Shown: positions 12,042 to 25,038, counted from the first letter of the stretch. The stretch is 64,000 nt of DNA from Hevea brasiliensis (GCF_030052815.1 NC_079493.1:118569132-118633131); one strand, 5' to 3'. Numbers and translations: made by a program. The notes: generated by a model from the letters alone, not told the origin.

Positions 12042-15000
12042 ATGATACTTGCGGTATTATTCGCAAATGTTGAAGGCAACATCTTGATTGAACGGTACGC
12101 GTAAATCTCATCCCACGTGTCCTATAATCACACGCATCTTTCTTGATGCATCTCACTCTCATTAGATCAGTTTAACCTTACTTTTGAGCTACCGTTTCCT
12201 TTTTCTTTTTGTTTAATTTTTTCGATTTTGGAGACAATTTTCTTGGTTTTGAATACCCTTTTAGTTAGATCTTGCTGGGTTTTTGTTGAATTTGAATTCT
12301 GTAAATGGCGCGGTTCCCATTTTACTCTGCTCAAAATTCTTAGTGATTTATATACCATGTTATTGATTTGTGCTTTTGAGTTCTTGTTTGATCCAACTTT
12401 TGAGGGGATTCAAATGGCTTCTTGTTGGTTGTTTCAGCTAGCGTGGTACCCAGAAGGGTATGGTATAATTTCTTTTGAAACATATACATCTTGAGTGGTA
12501 AAAGCCTGCGACTGCATGTGTTTGATTCTTGAGAGAGAGGCCATGAGAAAACGCTAATAATTAGGAACTTAGGACCATTTCCAGTTGTTCTCGTACCATG
12601 ACCACATTTTGGTGGGACAAACGCTGGATGATGTACATAAATAGAGTCTTGAGTTTACTGATAAGCAACAGAAACATCTAATGCTAAAGAAATAATCCGC
12701 CTTTGCTGTGTTATTCTAGAGGGAGGAATATTAGTAACACTAGTTATTATAAGCTTAAAAAAATGATGTGTTTGTGCGTAGAAATTGTCTTGTTGAAGAC
12801 AGGAGTCAGCCATCATTTTAACCATCCTGATGATCTCAGTAGGGGTTTTTTAGGATGTGATCAAAATGGTCATCATATTTATTCAAGTGTTTTAATAATA
12901 TATTTGCAGGTTTAGTGGAGTTCCAGCTGAGGAACGGCTGCATTGGAGATCATTCTTAGTTAAGCTGGGGGCAGATAATCTTAAAGGTGTAAAAAATGAA
13001 GAGCTTCTTGTTGCATCCCATAAGTATGTATACCTTTGTTATTTTAAGAGTATCTATTTAGATGCAACTAATAGTTTGAATTAAAGTGTGTTTTTAATTT
13101 GGAAAAGATATGTTACATCTATATCCAAGGATGATTGTATCAATTATAAAGTGCCATTTGTTTGCTTGTTGGATCCACAGTTTCTAGAGTTACAGTTTCC
13201 ATTTTCCTAGAGCCACTGATGTTTGGACTGTGGCTTTAACATCTTTGTTGATCGCCAAGAAGAAACCTTGAAAACTGCCTTGAGAATGTAGCTAATATGT
13301 GTATGAAATACTTCATTCTATTACTGTGTTATGGCCATAATTTTAATTAAAGTCGTGCAAATTGCAATATAAAACTAGAACTCTGCATTGTTTTCAAATT
13401 TAAATCAACAAGGTGTCTTTTGTTTGAGAAAATTGTATTTTTAAAAATTTTGAACGTTTTCTGTGTGTTAAATTGAACTTTCTGCTACTTAATTCTGTCA
13501 TTTGTTTGTTATTAACAAAATTATTTGCATTTATGATCTTAATTATATTTATATAAATTGGAACCTATAGGCATTTGGAAGCAAAGAAAATTTGATATCT
13601 TCCGTTTGATTTGTTGATGTTCCAATTAACTACTTCTTGTAGTATTTCTCTTGCATTGTAAAATCATTTTAGGATTCATTGAAATGTTTTCTTACCAGGT
13701 CAGTTTACATCGTATACACAGTACTTGGGGATGTCAGCATTTTTGTTGTTGGCAAGGATGAGTATGATGAACTTGCCTGTGAGTATATGTTCCTTCTTTT
13801 ACCCCTTGTTGTTAATGCAAAGATGTGTAGTCAGTTAAGCTTATCGATGAAAAAAAATCATTCTGAGGTTTAAGACCCTCTAGTTTTAGCGACTTGCAAT
13901 CAAAGCTTTCATTTTTGGCTCTCTTGACGTAAAGTCTCTTGATTTAAAGTTTCTGACATTCTGTGAGGACCAGGCTCAGACTAGCTTGGCAATTATAACA
14001 GCCTGTTAGAATGCAAAGTTGATGTTTTAACTTAGAAGTAAAGGAAAATTTTTTAATACCTCTGTTTCCTGGGAAATTGTGGTGGCAACTGTCTGGACTG
14101 TAATGTGAAAGTTCTTTTTAGAAAAAAAAAATGGTTTCAACAGATTTAATTCGGAAATTCAGTTTAGTTTTTTCAATAATTTAGCTTGGTTCGATTTTTT
14201 ATTTTAACAAATTTAATTTATTTAATTGAATATTTTGAGAAAATAATTGATAAAACTGAATCTAATAGTTTAGTTTTTTTAATTAATTACTTTTATGGAA
14301 ATTAAATTTAAAATGAGTCCACAATAAATTCAATATGAGGCTCAAACTGAAAAATCAAACTAAAATAAATTGAACTAAATTGATTTGGCTTGATTTAGTC
14401 TGTTAATTTTTTTTTTCGTTTTTCTAATTCAGTTCAATTCTATTTTCTCCTTAATTCCCTTTGATATGGTTTGGTCTATTAAAAATTTTGATTTATTCAT
14501 TTTTTTAATTTTCAAATCGAACCAAACAGAACAATGCTCATCTTTAGTGGGATTTTGTCATTGGCAGGGAAACCTGCCATTAGCAGAAAATGTGAGCACA
14601 AGGTGGCTAGAGTTTTTTTTTGTTTCTTTCCTTTTTGATACAAAGGTGGGAGAGACCCCATAAAAACAGCATACGAGAATGCAAAGTTGATGTTTTAATT
14701 TAGAAGTAAAGGAAAATTTTTTTATACCTCTGTTTCCTGAGAAATTGTGGTGGCAACTGTCTGGACTGTAATTTGAAAGTTCTTTTTTAGGGAAAAAAAA
14801 AAGGAAAGATCTGAGAGATACAGATAGTGTGACTGATAGTATCACTACTGATCGTCTGGGTTTTTCTGTAGTGGCAGAAGTCATTTTTGCTATCACATCA
14901 GCCGTGAAGGATGTATGTGGGAAGCCTCCAACTGAGCGCCTTTTCCTTGACAAGTATGGGAAGATATGCTTATGCCTAGATGAAATTGTTTGGAAGGTAA

Positions 15001-15745
15001 AAGTGATAAGTTGAAAAATTCTTATTGTCTATTTGGCATCGAGGTTAAAACTGCTTTTTCATTGGTTTACAATTTTTATGACCAATTCATGTCAACTATT
15101 TTAGATTTTTTTTATTGCTTTCTGTTAGCATCAAGATAGTGCTTTTCTTTAACAGTAGTTGCAACAATAATGAATAATACCAAATACATTTAGAATCTTT
15201 AAAACAAGTGGGAAACCATAAATTTTCTGAGATATTCCTGAGGGTTTTGTCCATCCTTAATATAATTTCATTGATCAATGCTGACATCGTAAATTGTTGA
15301 TCATATATGATAATTGCTGGACATATTTCTAATCTTTTATTTGGCTAGAAGCATGTGGTGAATCCTTTCTTTGATTATTTCATTATAGGTAGGGTAGCTC
15401 AGACTCTTTAAATTTGGTTATGACCCCATAATTCATGTCAGCACTACCTTGTTGTGGATGTCTTGATTTTGCTATTTCAGTAACATGGCATCTAAGCATT
15501 GCTATGTCCTGGTGTGGCAGTTATGTAATTTTGCGTACTGTCTGCTGGACAACTATGCATTTTGCTTCTGCTATTCTTACATCTTCATTTGTTCCTGCTA
15601 TTTCTTACATCTTCAATTGTTCCTGCTATTTCTTACATCTTCAAATACTCATTTTCTTTTTCATTTTTTGAAGGGATTGCTGGAGAATACAGACAAAGAT
15701 AGAATTAGAAGAGTAATGAGATTAAAACCTCCTACAGAGTTCTGA
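12042..15745 (+). CDS. LOLITA: Small longin/adaptin-sigma-like protein (LOLITA-like)
   Basis: Five coding exons, 12042-12094, 12910-13023, 13699-13778, 14872-14996 and 15674-15745, all with GT-AG introns and matching phases, give a 147-residue protein. It starts MILAVLFANVEGNILIERF and continues GVPAEERLHWRSFLVKLGAD, VYIVYTVLGDVSIFVVGKDE, then CGKPPTERLFLDKYGKICLC, and ends RRVMRLKPPTEF. The N-terminus has the five-strand longin fold typical of sigma/zeta small adaptor subunits. I match it to the plant SNARE-like protein I remember as LOLITA, the small subunit of the TPLATE endocytic complex at the plasma membrane. The match is from memory, so the name is less certain than the gene. The first exon ends within the Arg codon after LIE. 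Intron 3 has been enlarged by a repeat-flanked insertion. Confidence 0.82.
14009..14804. repeat. 125-bp direct repeat flanking an AT-rich insertion in intron 3
   Basis: Bases 14009-14132 and about 14679-14804 are near-identical. Both contain AATGCAAAGTTGATGTTTTA and GTGGTGGCAACTGTCTGGAC. Between them lie about 545 bases, including a copy of the AATTCAGTT/GGTTCGATTT dispersed repeat (about 14150-14530). Both repeats and the filler are inside intron 3 of the longin-like gene, which still has good splice sites on each side. Confidence 0.85.
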
Positions 15746-17180
15746 GTCCAGAATCTGCTTGCAGTGACGAGGCAAATGGAGTTGGAAAGATATATTTTTG
15801 TATAATATGGACATCATGCTGGATTTTATTGTCTCCATGTGATCATCGTTGTTCTTGATCCATACTATACTTTTTTTTTATGCTCTACAGAAGGCTGTTA
15901 GATCCAAGTATTGTGTTTTCCTTATTGGTGACCTTTTATATTATTTGCTGTATCAATATATTTACTTTGATGTGAATGCCATAAAACTGCTTAAAAAAAT
16001 ATTGAAGTGATTAAGACATCCGAAAATCCCTTCACTCTACAATGCTTTAAATTTTTTGGAAAGAATCCTTAGAGATGAATGCACTGTCGACTATTTCTAA
16101 TTTGAAAGTTTGAGATGCTCAATTAGAATTTTGTTTTGGAGCATTCAAGATTCTCAAAAGCGTGAGGCATGGTGGTCTGATTGAGAAATAGCAAGAGCTT
16201 AATGTATGCTGTTTTGGCGGAAGTTGCTTATTGTGGTTGAAATGTTCTTTCCCTTACCAGAGACTGATTTAACGAGTTTAATAATTATTGAATTAAATAT
16301 TTATATTTAAATTTATATATTTATTATATATATTTAAATATTTAATTTAATAATTATAAAATTTCTCTCATATCGGATTGAGTTCCTATATCAGATCAAG
16401 TTTATATTAGATGTAATTTTTTACTTTATTAGGACGAGAAACTTATATGAAGTTGGCTTATGATATCATCTGACCATAATACCATCCAGTGGGACCTTAG
16501 GGTAGTCTAATTTATAAGTACAAAGTACACACAAGTTCGAAAGTGTCCACTTCTGCAACTCATAAAAAATACATTTGAACGGCTTCGGAGAAACCCCCAA
16601 TAAATTTCATGTTCCAAATAGATGGAGAGTGCCCAGTGGGCCGGCTACGCAATGTCTATAATTAATTAAGTCCCACTAGCCACAAAAATTCAAGTTTAGT
16701 TAAATTCCAAGCTATAATACTTGTCATTACAAACTTAAACTGTGTGGATTTTTGAAAATGCAGCCACATTCTTGAGCCCATCGTTGTAATGTTCCCCATT
16801 AAAGAGTCGTCCACAGCACAAACGACATTAACTAGATGGCTGGGAGAAACAGACAATAATGTATAGTAAACCATTTTCGATTGGTCTAAGGAAAGATCCT
16901 GCGCTGTTCTCTCAGGACAGATTTTACTTCTAATCAAAATTCACGACTCTGATAAGAAAATGCTTCAACTGAGTATATATGGGTTCCGCCTTACCATACA
17001 TTTCACATAGCATTTCGATTGGTTCGAGGATACATTCGCTTGGTTAAGCATAAATTCGACCTTTGAGAATATTTCCTCTAGGACAAAAAGAATATGCTGG
17101 CATAAACTTCATTATATGTGAAAATGTTTTCCCACATTCTCTTCTCCAACATTGGAGCCAAGACAAGAAGGTGGTGAAAG
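15746..17180. other. Intergenic: 3' region of longin gene and SPX promoter
   Basis: No coding region is supported. Bases 15746-16260 read like a 3' UTR and downstream spacer. Bases 16260-16480 are AT-rich. The last kilobase is the likely promoter and leader of the SPX gene, with a TATA-like GAGTATATATGG at about 16972 and a P1BS site at 17090. A 91-codon minus-strand frame at 16662-16937 has no recognisable domain. Confidence 0.5.
17090..17097. promoter_or_regulatory. P1BS element (PHR-binding site) before the SPX gene
   Basis: GAATATGC fits the palindromic consensus GNATATNC bound by PHR-type MYB-CC regulators of phosphate starvation. It lies 84-91 bases before the SPX start codon. SPX1-3-type genes are classic PHR targets, so position and partner agree. 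One eight-base degenerate motif can also occur by chance. Confidence 0.5.
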
Positions 17181-18685
17181 ATGAAATACGGAAAGAGGCT
17201 TCGTGATGAGATTGAGAGAACCTTTCCTGAATGGAAAGGTCAGTTCATATCTTACAAGAAGTTGAAGAAGCAGTTGAAGCTGATTAATCCAAGATCGTCC
17301 AAGGGAAAATTAATTAATGCTAGATGGCCAAGGTTTGCCACCAGAAGATTTTTGGAAGTGAATAATATGAGACTCAGCATTGGATTTATCAGATTATTAG
17401 ATAATGAACTCAATAAAATTAATATGTTTTATTTTGATAAAGAGGAAGACTATATTATTAGATTAAAGGTACTTGTCTGCTTAGATTCATAAAATTTGAT
17501 GGGTTTTGGTCATTCTTTTCTTTGCTAGTGTAAAATAATTTGGTTGGAAACAGTTACAACATGGGTTGGTATTGCAGGAGCTGCAAGTTAGAGCAGAAAA
17601 CTTGGCTAGTGATGAAGAGAAGCTACAAGTGCAGAAGGATATCTTAAAATTTCATGGAGAAATGGTTCTACTGCTCCATTACAGTGTCCTTAACTTCACA
17701 GGTACATCCTCTTTTTTTCCCTCCTTATTGATGAAGATGTTGAACACATATGGAGCCAATAAACTGGAAATTTCTTATAATTTATGACAGAATGTTCAAA
17801 AAATTTCAAGGAGCCTTCAAGTTTATGAGAAACTATACAAAAATTGAGAAAGGATTTGGAAGGATTCTCAGTTGAGGTCAACTGGATCATAATGAACTTT
17901 CATGAAATGATTGTTTGGTTCATTGTTCAATTGAATTTTTATTTCATTAAATTCCATTATGTTATGTTGCATTCTATCAGTAACTAGGCCTCTTTTTGGG
18001 GATTCAAGTTTACCTTGCTTCTAACTAAATCAGAAGCAAGGATCCTAAAACTAACATCCTTCATGTTGAGCTTCAAAACCAGAAACAAATAACTGAAGCA
18101 TTTTCAGAGCCAGAGGTAGAATTTGTCTTTTTAAATGCTGCTTAGCCAATTTCATCCAGCTTAAACAAGATTAAGAGTAGTCATTAGACCATTAGACAGC
18201 TTAATAGAGTTGCATGTCTTTTTCTGCCCAGAAAAACTGCGGCCCCTGAAATTTTTGTGCCATTTTCTTTCCCAAAAAAGGGGGGAGGGATGGCCTTGCA
18301 TTCTTGTTGGAAGCTAGAGATTTCAACCAACCAAGATTGTACATTCTCTCATTAATGCCAGAGCAGAATATTTTATTTCCATGGACAGATTTAAAATTTG
18401 AAAACTCACGATCCTATATGTAACATTTTGATTGTTGGCTTTTCTTGTGAGTGTGTATATATATATATATATATATATATGTTCTGTAAATGGGTTCTTA
18501 ATGCTCAAAAAACAGGACTTATCAAGATTGTCAAGAAGCACAACAAGCGGACAGGCACAACCTTTCAGTTTTCCTCCATGCCAAGGGTTATGCAGCAACC
18601 ATTCTTCTCCACTGATCTGCTTTACAAGCTTATGAGGGAATGTGAAGCAATGCTCGGTCGTCTCTTTCTTCCACAAGACCCTTGA
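17181..18685 (+). CDS. SPX: SPX-domain protein, short form
   Basis: Exons 17181-17468, 17578-17701 and 18516-18685 join in frame through GT-AG introns to give 193 residues. The protein is an SPX domain almost end to end. The N-terminal helical hairpin is MKYGKRLRDEIERTFPEW with phosphate/InsP-binding residues Tyr25, Lys29 and Lys33 in ISYKKLKKQLKLI. The middle is FYFDKEEDYIIRLKELQ, and the C-terminal lysine cluster is GLIKIVKKHNKRTG, then QQPFFSTDLLYKL and CEAMLGRLF. SPX proteins bind inositol pyrophosphates and then trap PHR transcription factors when phosphate is plentiful. Ordinary SPX1-3 proteins carry about 50-60 more residues after this point; here the frame stops at LFLPQDP. A P1BS motif stands upstream. 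It could be a true short paralogue or a truncated one. Confidence 0.88.
18457..18480. repeat. (TA)n microsatellite in SPX intron 2
   Basis: An alternating TA run of about 24 bases lies 36 bases upstream of the third SPX exon, close to the polypyrimidine/branch region. Confidence 0.85.
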
Positions 18686-18987
18686 TGCCATTCCCAAGTT
18701 GGCTTAGTTCATGTACTTGGGGGCAATCGAGCCCTTCACTTCTCATATTTTTTTCCTTTTCTATGGCTTGTATTAGATGGCATTGCCAGCTAATTTATCA
18801 TGTTTGTGTATATAGTACATCAGCACAATATCCTCTAATAAAATTGTTATGGAAATCAATAATATATATTAATATATTTAAGCTTAGAAATGTATATGCA
18901 AAATTTGACATTTTTCTTGGCTAATACTTTGATAAATGTACTTTAACTTCTTTATTATTTAGCCATGTGGCAACGTGTTGATGTGCA

Positions 18988-20577
18988 TTCTTCCTATTCA
19001 GCTGGCAACGTTAAGGCTTTCATCAGGTCAGGCTTTAAGGAAGCCAGACGAGGACCAATTTCTCTCTCAATTGTGTAATATGCTTCTAATCCAGTCACAA
19101 CAGAAACAGAAATGGCCAAAAAATCACAAGAAATGCTTGAGAGAACAGGATACTTGGGGCTTGCAGCTCTCCACCAACTCAAGGTATCAAAATCTTGGCT
19201 CCATGTTAAGACACCATCTTCCAGATACAAATCCAGATCTGACTTTGCAGGATAGTTATTAGCTTCAACAAACTGCTGGTACTCTTGTAATAAATCAGAA
19301 CAACCATAAGAAGCTTGCTTGGAAGAATCCTGTCCTGAGTTAAAAGAAGTTGAATCAGTCATGGATTCCTGCTTTGAGAAAAATGAGTTAAGTAATCACC
19401 ATAGAGACCATCAATGACGTTTATAACAGTTGTCAGATCTGTGCAGGCAACATTTACACCATTCCTTGACAAATAAACTCTAGTTACTTCATCTTGCACC
19501 GAGGATTCATTACTGTAGCCATCGCCAAAACCATGAACATATTCTTCAAATAATTGTCAAGCTTCTCAAGCATTTTCTCAGCTATGGAGCTGATAAAACT
19601 GTCTGAACCAAATGATGACTGTGCTAAACTTGCACAACCTCTTGAAGTTCATGAAGATATAGGTTTGCAATTGGCTGTCAGCACCTTCGACCTTCTTCCA
19701 CTCATCAGCAGTAAGCTTTTCATAGCCATCATACACATCTTTGCTCCATTCCCCGTTGGCCTCAAACTCTAAAGCTCCCTTCAGGTTAGTGTACTTATTT
19801 TTCCAAGTATACACTGTCTTTCCAAAACTCATAAAATTGATCAATCTTAAGCATAATTTCAGATATACCCTTGAAAGCATCCTCCACCATTAACTTAAAG
19901 ACATCAGCACAACAATACAGGCGAAACTGCTGAAAACCAAATGCAAGTTTCCTCTTTTCTTGCACAAAATTTTTCATCATGTCAACTCTTTCATCAACAT
20001 ACCAACAGTTTTCCGAAGTAATATTGGATATTTTGTGGCCTGTGTCCCAGTCAGTTAAACACTTCAAATGGCTTCAGGCAAGCAATCATCATCAAATGAA
20101 CTATTAATAGGCCTAAAACTGATTACCCAGAATTCCAACCAATATCAATGAAATGTGCAGTTAAGCACATATACTCACCAGCTACTGGACATCTCAATGA
20201 AACAACTGAAAGGCTAATTTGTCCAGCCAAATTTCTCAAAAACCTTTTAGTTATTGTCTTCTCTTCCTCATAAATGTTAAGGCACTCAGCTTGGACTGCT
20301 TCAGCACATAACTTAATGTTAGTTAACGTTTGAATTGGCATGCCGGTCACTGGTAAAATATTCTGAACGCAAGTAAAAAACGCCACAGTTCTTAGATGTT
20401 CTTTTCCTTCAAAATCAATATAACAGTTGTTAAAACTCTCAGAATCAGAGTCTACAAAAAATTCATCATCACCAGCACTGCCACAATGACATTAACGATG
20501 GCTAGCATCACAGCTCCCTTCGACGTCCTTATCCCCACTGCCACGATGGCGTTTATGATGGCTAGCATCAAAGTACT
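18988..20577 (-). pseudogene. hAT-superfamily transposase relic (RICESLEEPER-like)
   Basis: Reading on the minus strand, blocks occur in the normal hAT order but in different frames. 20123-20386 has AECLNIYEEEKTITKRFLRN and CLTAHFIDIGW. 19795-20067 has CLTDWDTGHKISNITSENC and the cysteine-rich YCCADVFKLMVEDAF. 19578-19880 has the central helical part. 18994-19362 is the C-terminal dimerisation domain (DLDLYLEDG, FDTLSWWRAASPKYPVLSSI, FLAISVSVV). Frame changes and stops make it dead. The BED zinc finger is not recognisable: the N-terminal end around 20390-20577 is poorly conserved and is cut by a LINE. No terminal inverted repeats were identified. Confidence 0.82.
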
Positions 20578-21404
20578 CTATTGATTCTTCTCGTGTCTCA
20601 TCGATGATATTGTTATTATAGATGAGACACGAGAAGAGTCAATAGAAAGTTAGAACTTTGGAGAAGTACTCTATGTAAAAAGGTTTTAAGTTAAGTAGAA
20701 CGAAAACAAAACACATGCATTATAAGTTCAGTGAAGCCAAACTGGTGATAGGAAAGGAGTTAGTTTGAATAGAGTGATACTGTCCCAAAGTAATCGCTTT
20801 AAATATGTAGGCTCAGTCCCTTCAAGTAGATGATGGATGCGAGGAGGATGTTAGTAATAGGATTAAAGCCGGGTGGTTGAAGTGGAGATGTGACACGGAA
20901 GTTTTATGTGATCAGTAAAATTCCCAATAAGTTGAAAAAAAAATTTTACAGTACAGTCATACGACCGGGTATATTATATGATAGTAAGTGTTGGGCATTG
21001 AAAGAGTCGTATGCGTCTAAGATAAGAGTTGCAGGGATGAGAATATTAAGGTGGATGAGTGGCCATACTAAACTAGATAAAGTCCGTAATTAGAGTATTA
21101 GAGAAAATGTAGGAGTGGTGCCAATCGAAGATAAGTTGAGAGAAAAAAGATTGAGATGATTTGATCATGTAAAGCGTAGACATACGGAGGCTCCAGTTAG
21201 ACAAGTAGAGCACGTAAGGTTAGAGGATAGAAAGAAAAAAAGGAGTAGACTTAAATTGACTTAGAGGAAAGTAGTACAACATAACCTAGAAGCATTACAC
21301 ATTTCTGAGGATTTAATCCAAAATTGTTTAGAGTGGAGAAAGCGAATCCATATAGCCGACCCCAAATTTTTGAAATAAATGCTTAGTTAAGTTGAGTTGA
21401 GCTA
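20578..21404 (+). mobile_element. 5'-truncated RTE-like LINE copy with inverted 5' tip
   Basis: This is the same family as 5289-6475. On the plus strand, 20890-21093 reads IPNKLKKKFYSTVIRPGILY, CWALKESYASKIRVAGMR and ILRWMSGHTKLDKV, followed by decayed thumb/tail sequence. The 3' end reads GACCCCAAATTTTTGAAATA and a TTGAG-type tail (21388-21404). The copy starts in the FADDIVLIDETR coding region (about 20603). Immediately before it, 20578-20602 repeats part of it (ATGAGACACGAGAAGA) in the opposite orientation. Several stops are present. Confidence 0.88.
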
Positions 21405-22317
21405 ACAAGCAAAAGCAGATCATCATCGGGCCCCAAAAAAAAAAACAGATAGCCTAAAACCATAAACGTCAAAAACACACTTGAATACGGAGAAAAATAA
21501 TATAACAATCTTCAAATAAAGAAACAAAAAATGCATACACATGGGACTAGAAAGCTAAAATCTTGATGAACAGGTTTGGACTCGATTCCATAAGAATAAA
21601 CAAATTTCCATTAGATAAATTTATTTGTTTTGTTTGGTTTTTATGGGTAGATTATTGGACGTTCGATTTTCTTGTAGTAATTTCAACAAACAACAATCAG
21701 GCATATGTAGAGCACAAATCAAGAAAGTAAAATCAATACATTAGAGAACAAACCTGTGACCATATTGACAAAAAAAAAAAAAAAAAATTCTTATTCCCTC
21801 TCTCTTTATGCAGGCACTGGGATTTGGGAGAAGAGTTTCTCAGTTAAGTAGTAATTTTACATCCATAAAAGATTACAAGTTACAGGGAAAGTAGCGCCAA
21901 AAATAGAGAGCATCATCCTGATTTGCGCAGGAAATATCCTAGCTAGTGCCCAGTACCCAACAATATTTTGCATTTTTTTAAAATAAAATTTTACAATATT
22001 AAAAGGTATAAAATTAAAATATATTTATTATATATAATAAAAAAGAGAGTTAAATTAATAAAATAATATTTTATAAATTAAAGAAAATTAATAAAAAATA
22101 AAAAATTGGCTAATCTAATCAAATATTTAAATTATTATTGTGAATTAATTCATCTAATTAAGTCAATTACTAAAATAGAAATTAATGTGAAAATATAAGA
22201 ATAAATTAATAAAATTTAAAAGTTTGACAAAATTTAAAAAAATTTATTTTTTTATAATCTGTCCTATAAATAATACATAACATATATTAATTATATATAT
22301 ATAATAAAAAATAAAAA
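21405..22317. other. AT-rich spacer between LINE and gypsy element
   Basis: I see no gene. A poly(A) run is present at about 21770-21787, and very AT-rich DNA runs from 21960 to the LTR edge. Confidence 0.6.
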
Positions 22318-25034
22318 TGTAACACCCTTAATTTTTAAATTACTTATTTTATGGGTCAATATTAATATTTTATTTTATTAAAATTTTGAAAAATTATTTA
22401 AATTTTTTTTGAATTTTAGAAATCGGGTTTGATTTTTCAAAATCAATAAACTTTGTTAATTTTCACAAATTTATTTAAAAACCACGTGGCAAAACTAAAA
22501 ATATATTTAGATTTTACAAATCTTTCTGAGTTTTCTGAAATTTTTCTGAATTTTTTGGCCTTATTTTTTATCCTAAGGCAGAGTAAAAATTCAATTTTTG
22601 ATATTTTGAATCGGACAGACCAAATCGAACTAAACCGGATTCGACCGATCAAATCGGAGCGGCCCTCTCCTTTTTCCTCCCCTCCCACGTCACTCCTGAT
22701 ACCCTCCCCTTCCCATCGCGATTTCTCTCTCCTTCCTCCTCCCCTCACTAGCAACCGCCACCCCTCCTTCCCCAGCTCACCGACGCACCTCCAGAAACCT
22801 CCCCCCACTGCTTACCGTCGCTCCAGTGGCCAGAAAAGCAAGCGCGAAGCTCCTTCAACGCGCCACACGACTTCTCATTTTCCTGGCCAAAATCTAGTTG
22901 ATTCGGCTACCGATTGAATCGGGTCTTGTTTCAAAACCCATCTATACCTCAAGAGCTTTTCATAAACACTAAGAACACAAAAATCTATTGAGCGGTTTGT
23001 CCAATTTTTGCTCAGAAAATTTTGGCCCATTTTGACTTTTGGGCTAGATTTCTCACAAATCGTGAACCCCACAAAAAATCCGAGAGTACCGGAGTGCTCC
23101 CCTCGATAAGAGCTTTGCGGCAATACCCATTTCAAAATTTTTCGATACCATTTTTCTGTGGATCCCACCGAACTTCGCAGTATTTTTCTGGATATTAAAT
23201 GAGCTTAATAAATTCCATAAAAATTATGTACTAACTCCCGTGTTTTGGGCTTCATGTAGGTACATTCAATTCGCGAAAATTCGACTATTGATCGGGTCTA
23301 CATTTTTAGGTTGGACAAACAGGCAACCGAAGCTACTTCAGAACCAGGTCAAGATTATAGGCCACTCCATAGTTTTTAGACATCCCGAATACATTTCCAG
23401 TATCAGAATTGGCGTAGGTAAGCCCAAACCTTAAGTTTTCTTAATTATTTAGTTTTTGGGTTTAGATTAAAAATCTATAAAATATTCGTGGGTAGTTAGA
23501 AAATTATAATTCCTTTTGTATTAGCTTAGTAATATTGCTAAGGACTGCGGGGCAAAATTTTAGAATTTTTAGAGCTCATTTGGATAGTTTTTGCAAAACG
23601 GATTAGTTGTAGGGATTAAATTGTAATCTTTCAAAATTGTGACTGTTGACTATTTGGATGGGCCTAGGAGGGGCCATATGATGTGATTGATATATAATTA
23701 TGTGATTTATGGATATAGAAGTGTATTTTGAGCCATTTTGCAGGATAGGTAGGTCCTAGGTATAGAGGGAATTCTGCCGGATTTTCGACACAACTTAAGG
23801 TGTCTTTGGTTCTTTTTAAGCTTATATTGAGTCAATTATATTAAATAATTGTAATATAATTCTCAGGTGAGCTAGGACAACCTTCCTCCTCCGTCCAACT
23901 ACCATAGTGATCTCGATTTACGTCTATGAGTAAAATATTGATTTTAATTATAATTTCAATATTATTATATGTTCAGGCATGCCCATGCATCACTTATAAA
24001 TATGTATTTATGTAGTTAAATACTAGGTAAGTTTATATTGCATCTTTATTTGATGAAATGTTATACATGTTGTTTTATGGTATTTTAGAGCAGTGTGCGT
24101 GTGTTGGCGTGCTTGTGGTGTGTGATATTGGATATGGATAGGACGGGTAGACGTGGCTGAAGCTTAACTCGCTGGGACCCGATCCTTTTATGGATAAGCC
24201 GAGGTAGGCATAGCTCGAGATGATCTCGCTGCCCCTGCATTTGGTCTATTAAGAGAAAGTTCGGCTTGAGATGTACTCGCTGGTAGAGGTTGGATTGAGA
24301 GAGCTGTAAAGGGAATCAGCTCCCATATATGTACTGTTTGAATATTATGTGGGTGTGTGAGTGCTCCAAATTATCTTTTTATTATTTATGATGTGATTTG
24401 TATGAAAACTATGAAGGTGTTGCATTCCACTCTTTATGATGCATTAACTTTAGATAGCTATAGAAATTATACTTAAAATCGATATTTTACTCTCTGAGTC
24501 GAACGCTTATTACTGTTCATCTATTTTTCCAAGATATAGGAGGTTCTTTATTAAGTTTAACCTGCTCTCTTCTTCGCAGGGCTACTATCAGCATTTAATT
24601 GTATTTTATTCTTTTATTTTGTTCTAGAACTCCGTATGTATGTATTATTATTATTAGTGATGTATTCATTTGGATCTATTATGTATGTATTAACTGGAAC
24701 TGTAGGCATGATATATGAGTATGCATGGATGATCATTGGGTTGAGTGAGGGAGCTGAGCTCCCATTTGAATTAGTATTGTTATGAGTAGGTGGATGGTGA
24801 GCTGAGCTCCCCAGATTGTTATATATATATTGTGCTTACAGGTCAGGTGAGTTAAAAACTCACCGTTGGATGGTCAATGTTATGGCCAGACTCTATCCCG
24901 TTGATTTCTTGAAATTGGGCTCAATATGGACCTTAGGATTGGATTAAGGAATAGTTAAGCTTACTACGGGCCTCAGGGACATTAGGCTGGCCTAGGTCCT
25001 ATTGTCGGTCCTGCCCATCGGTTGGGTCATGACA
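22318..25034 (+). repeat. 5' LTR of the gypsy element
   Basis: This is a direct repeat of 30469-33209. It begins TGTAACACCCTTAATTTTTA and ends GGGTCATGACA. A GC-rich stretch with pyrimidine runs (22660-22830) lies in U3. Three short repeats based on CTCGCTGG occur at 24165-24285, and a short TA run at about 24820. Open frames inside it (for example 22453-22917) have no protein likeness. Confidence 0.93.
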
Positions 25035-25038
25035 ATTA

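Noticed and set aside
22453..22917. 154-codon plus-strand frame, proline/serine-rich
   Set aside because: It lies wholly inside the U3 part of a 5' LTR; the matching 3' LTR does not keep the frame.
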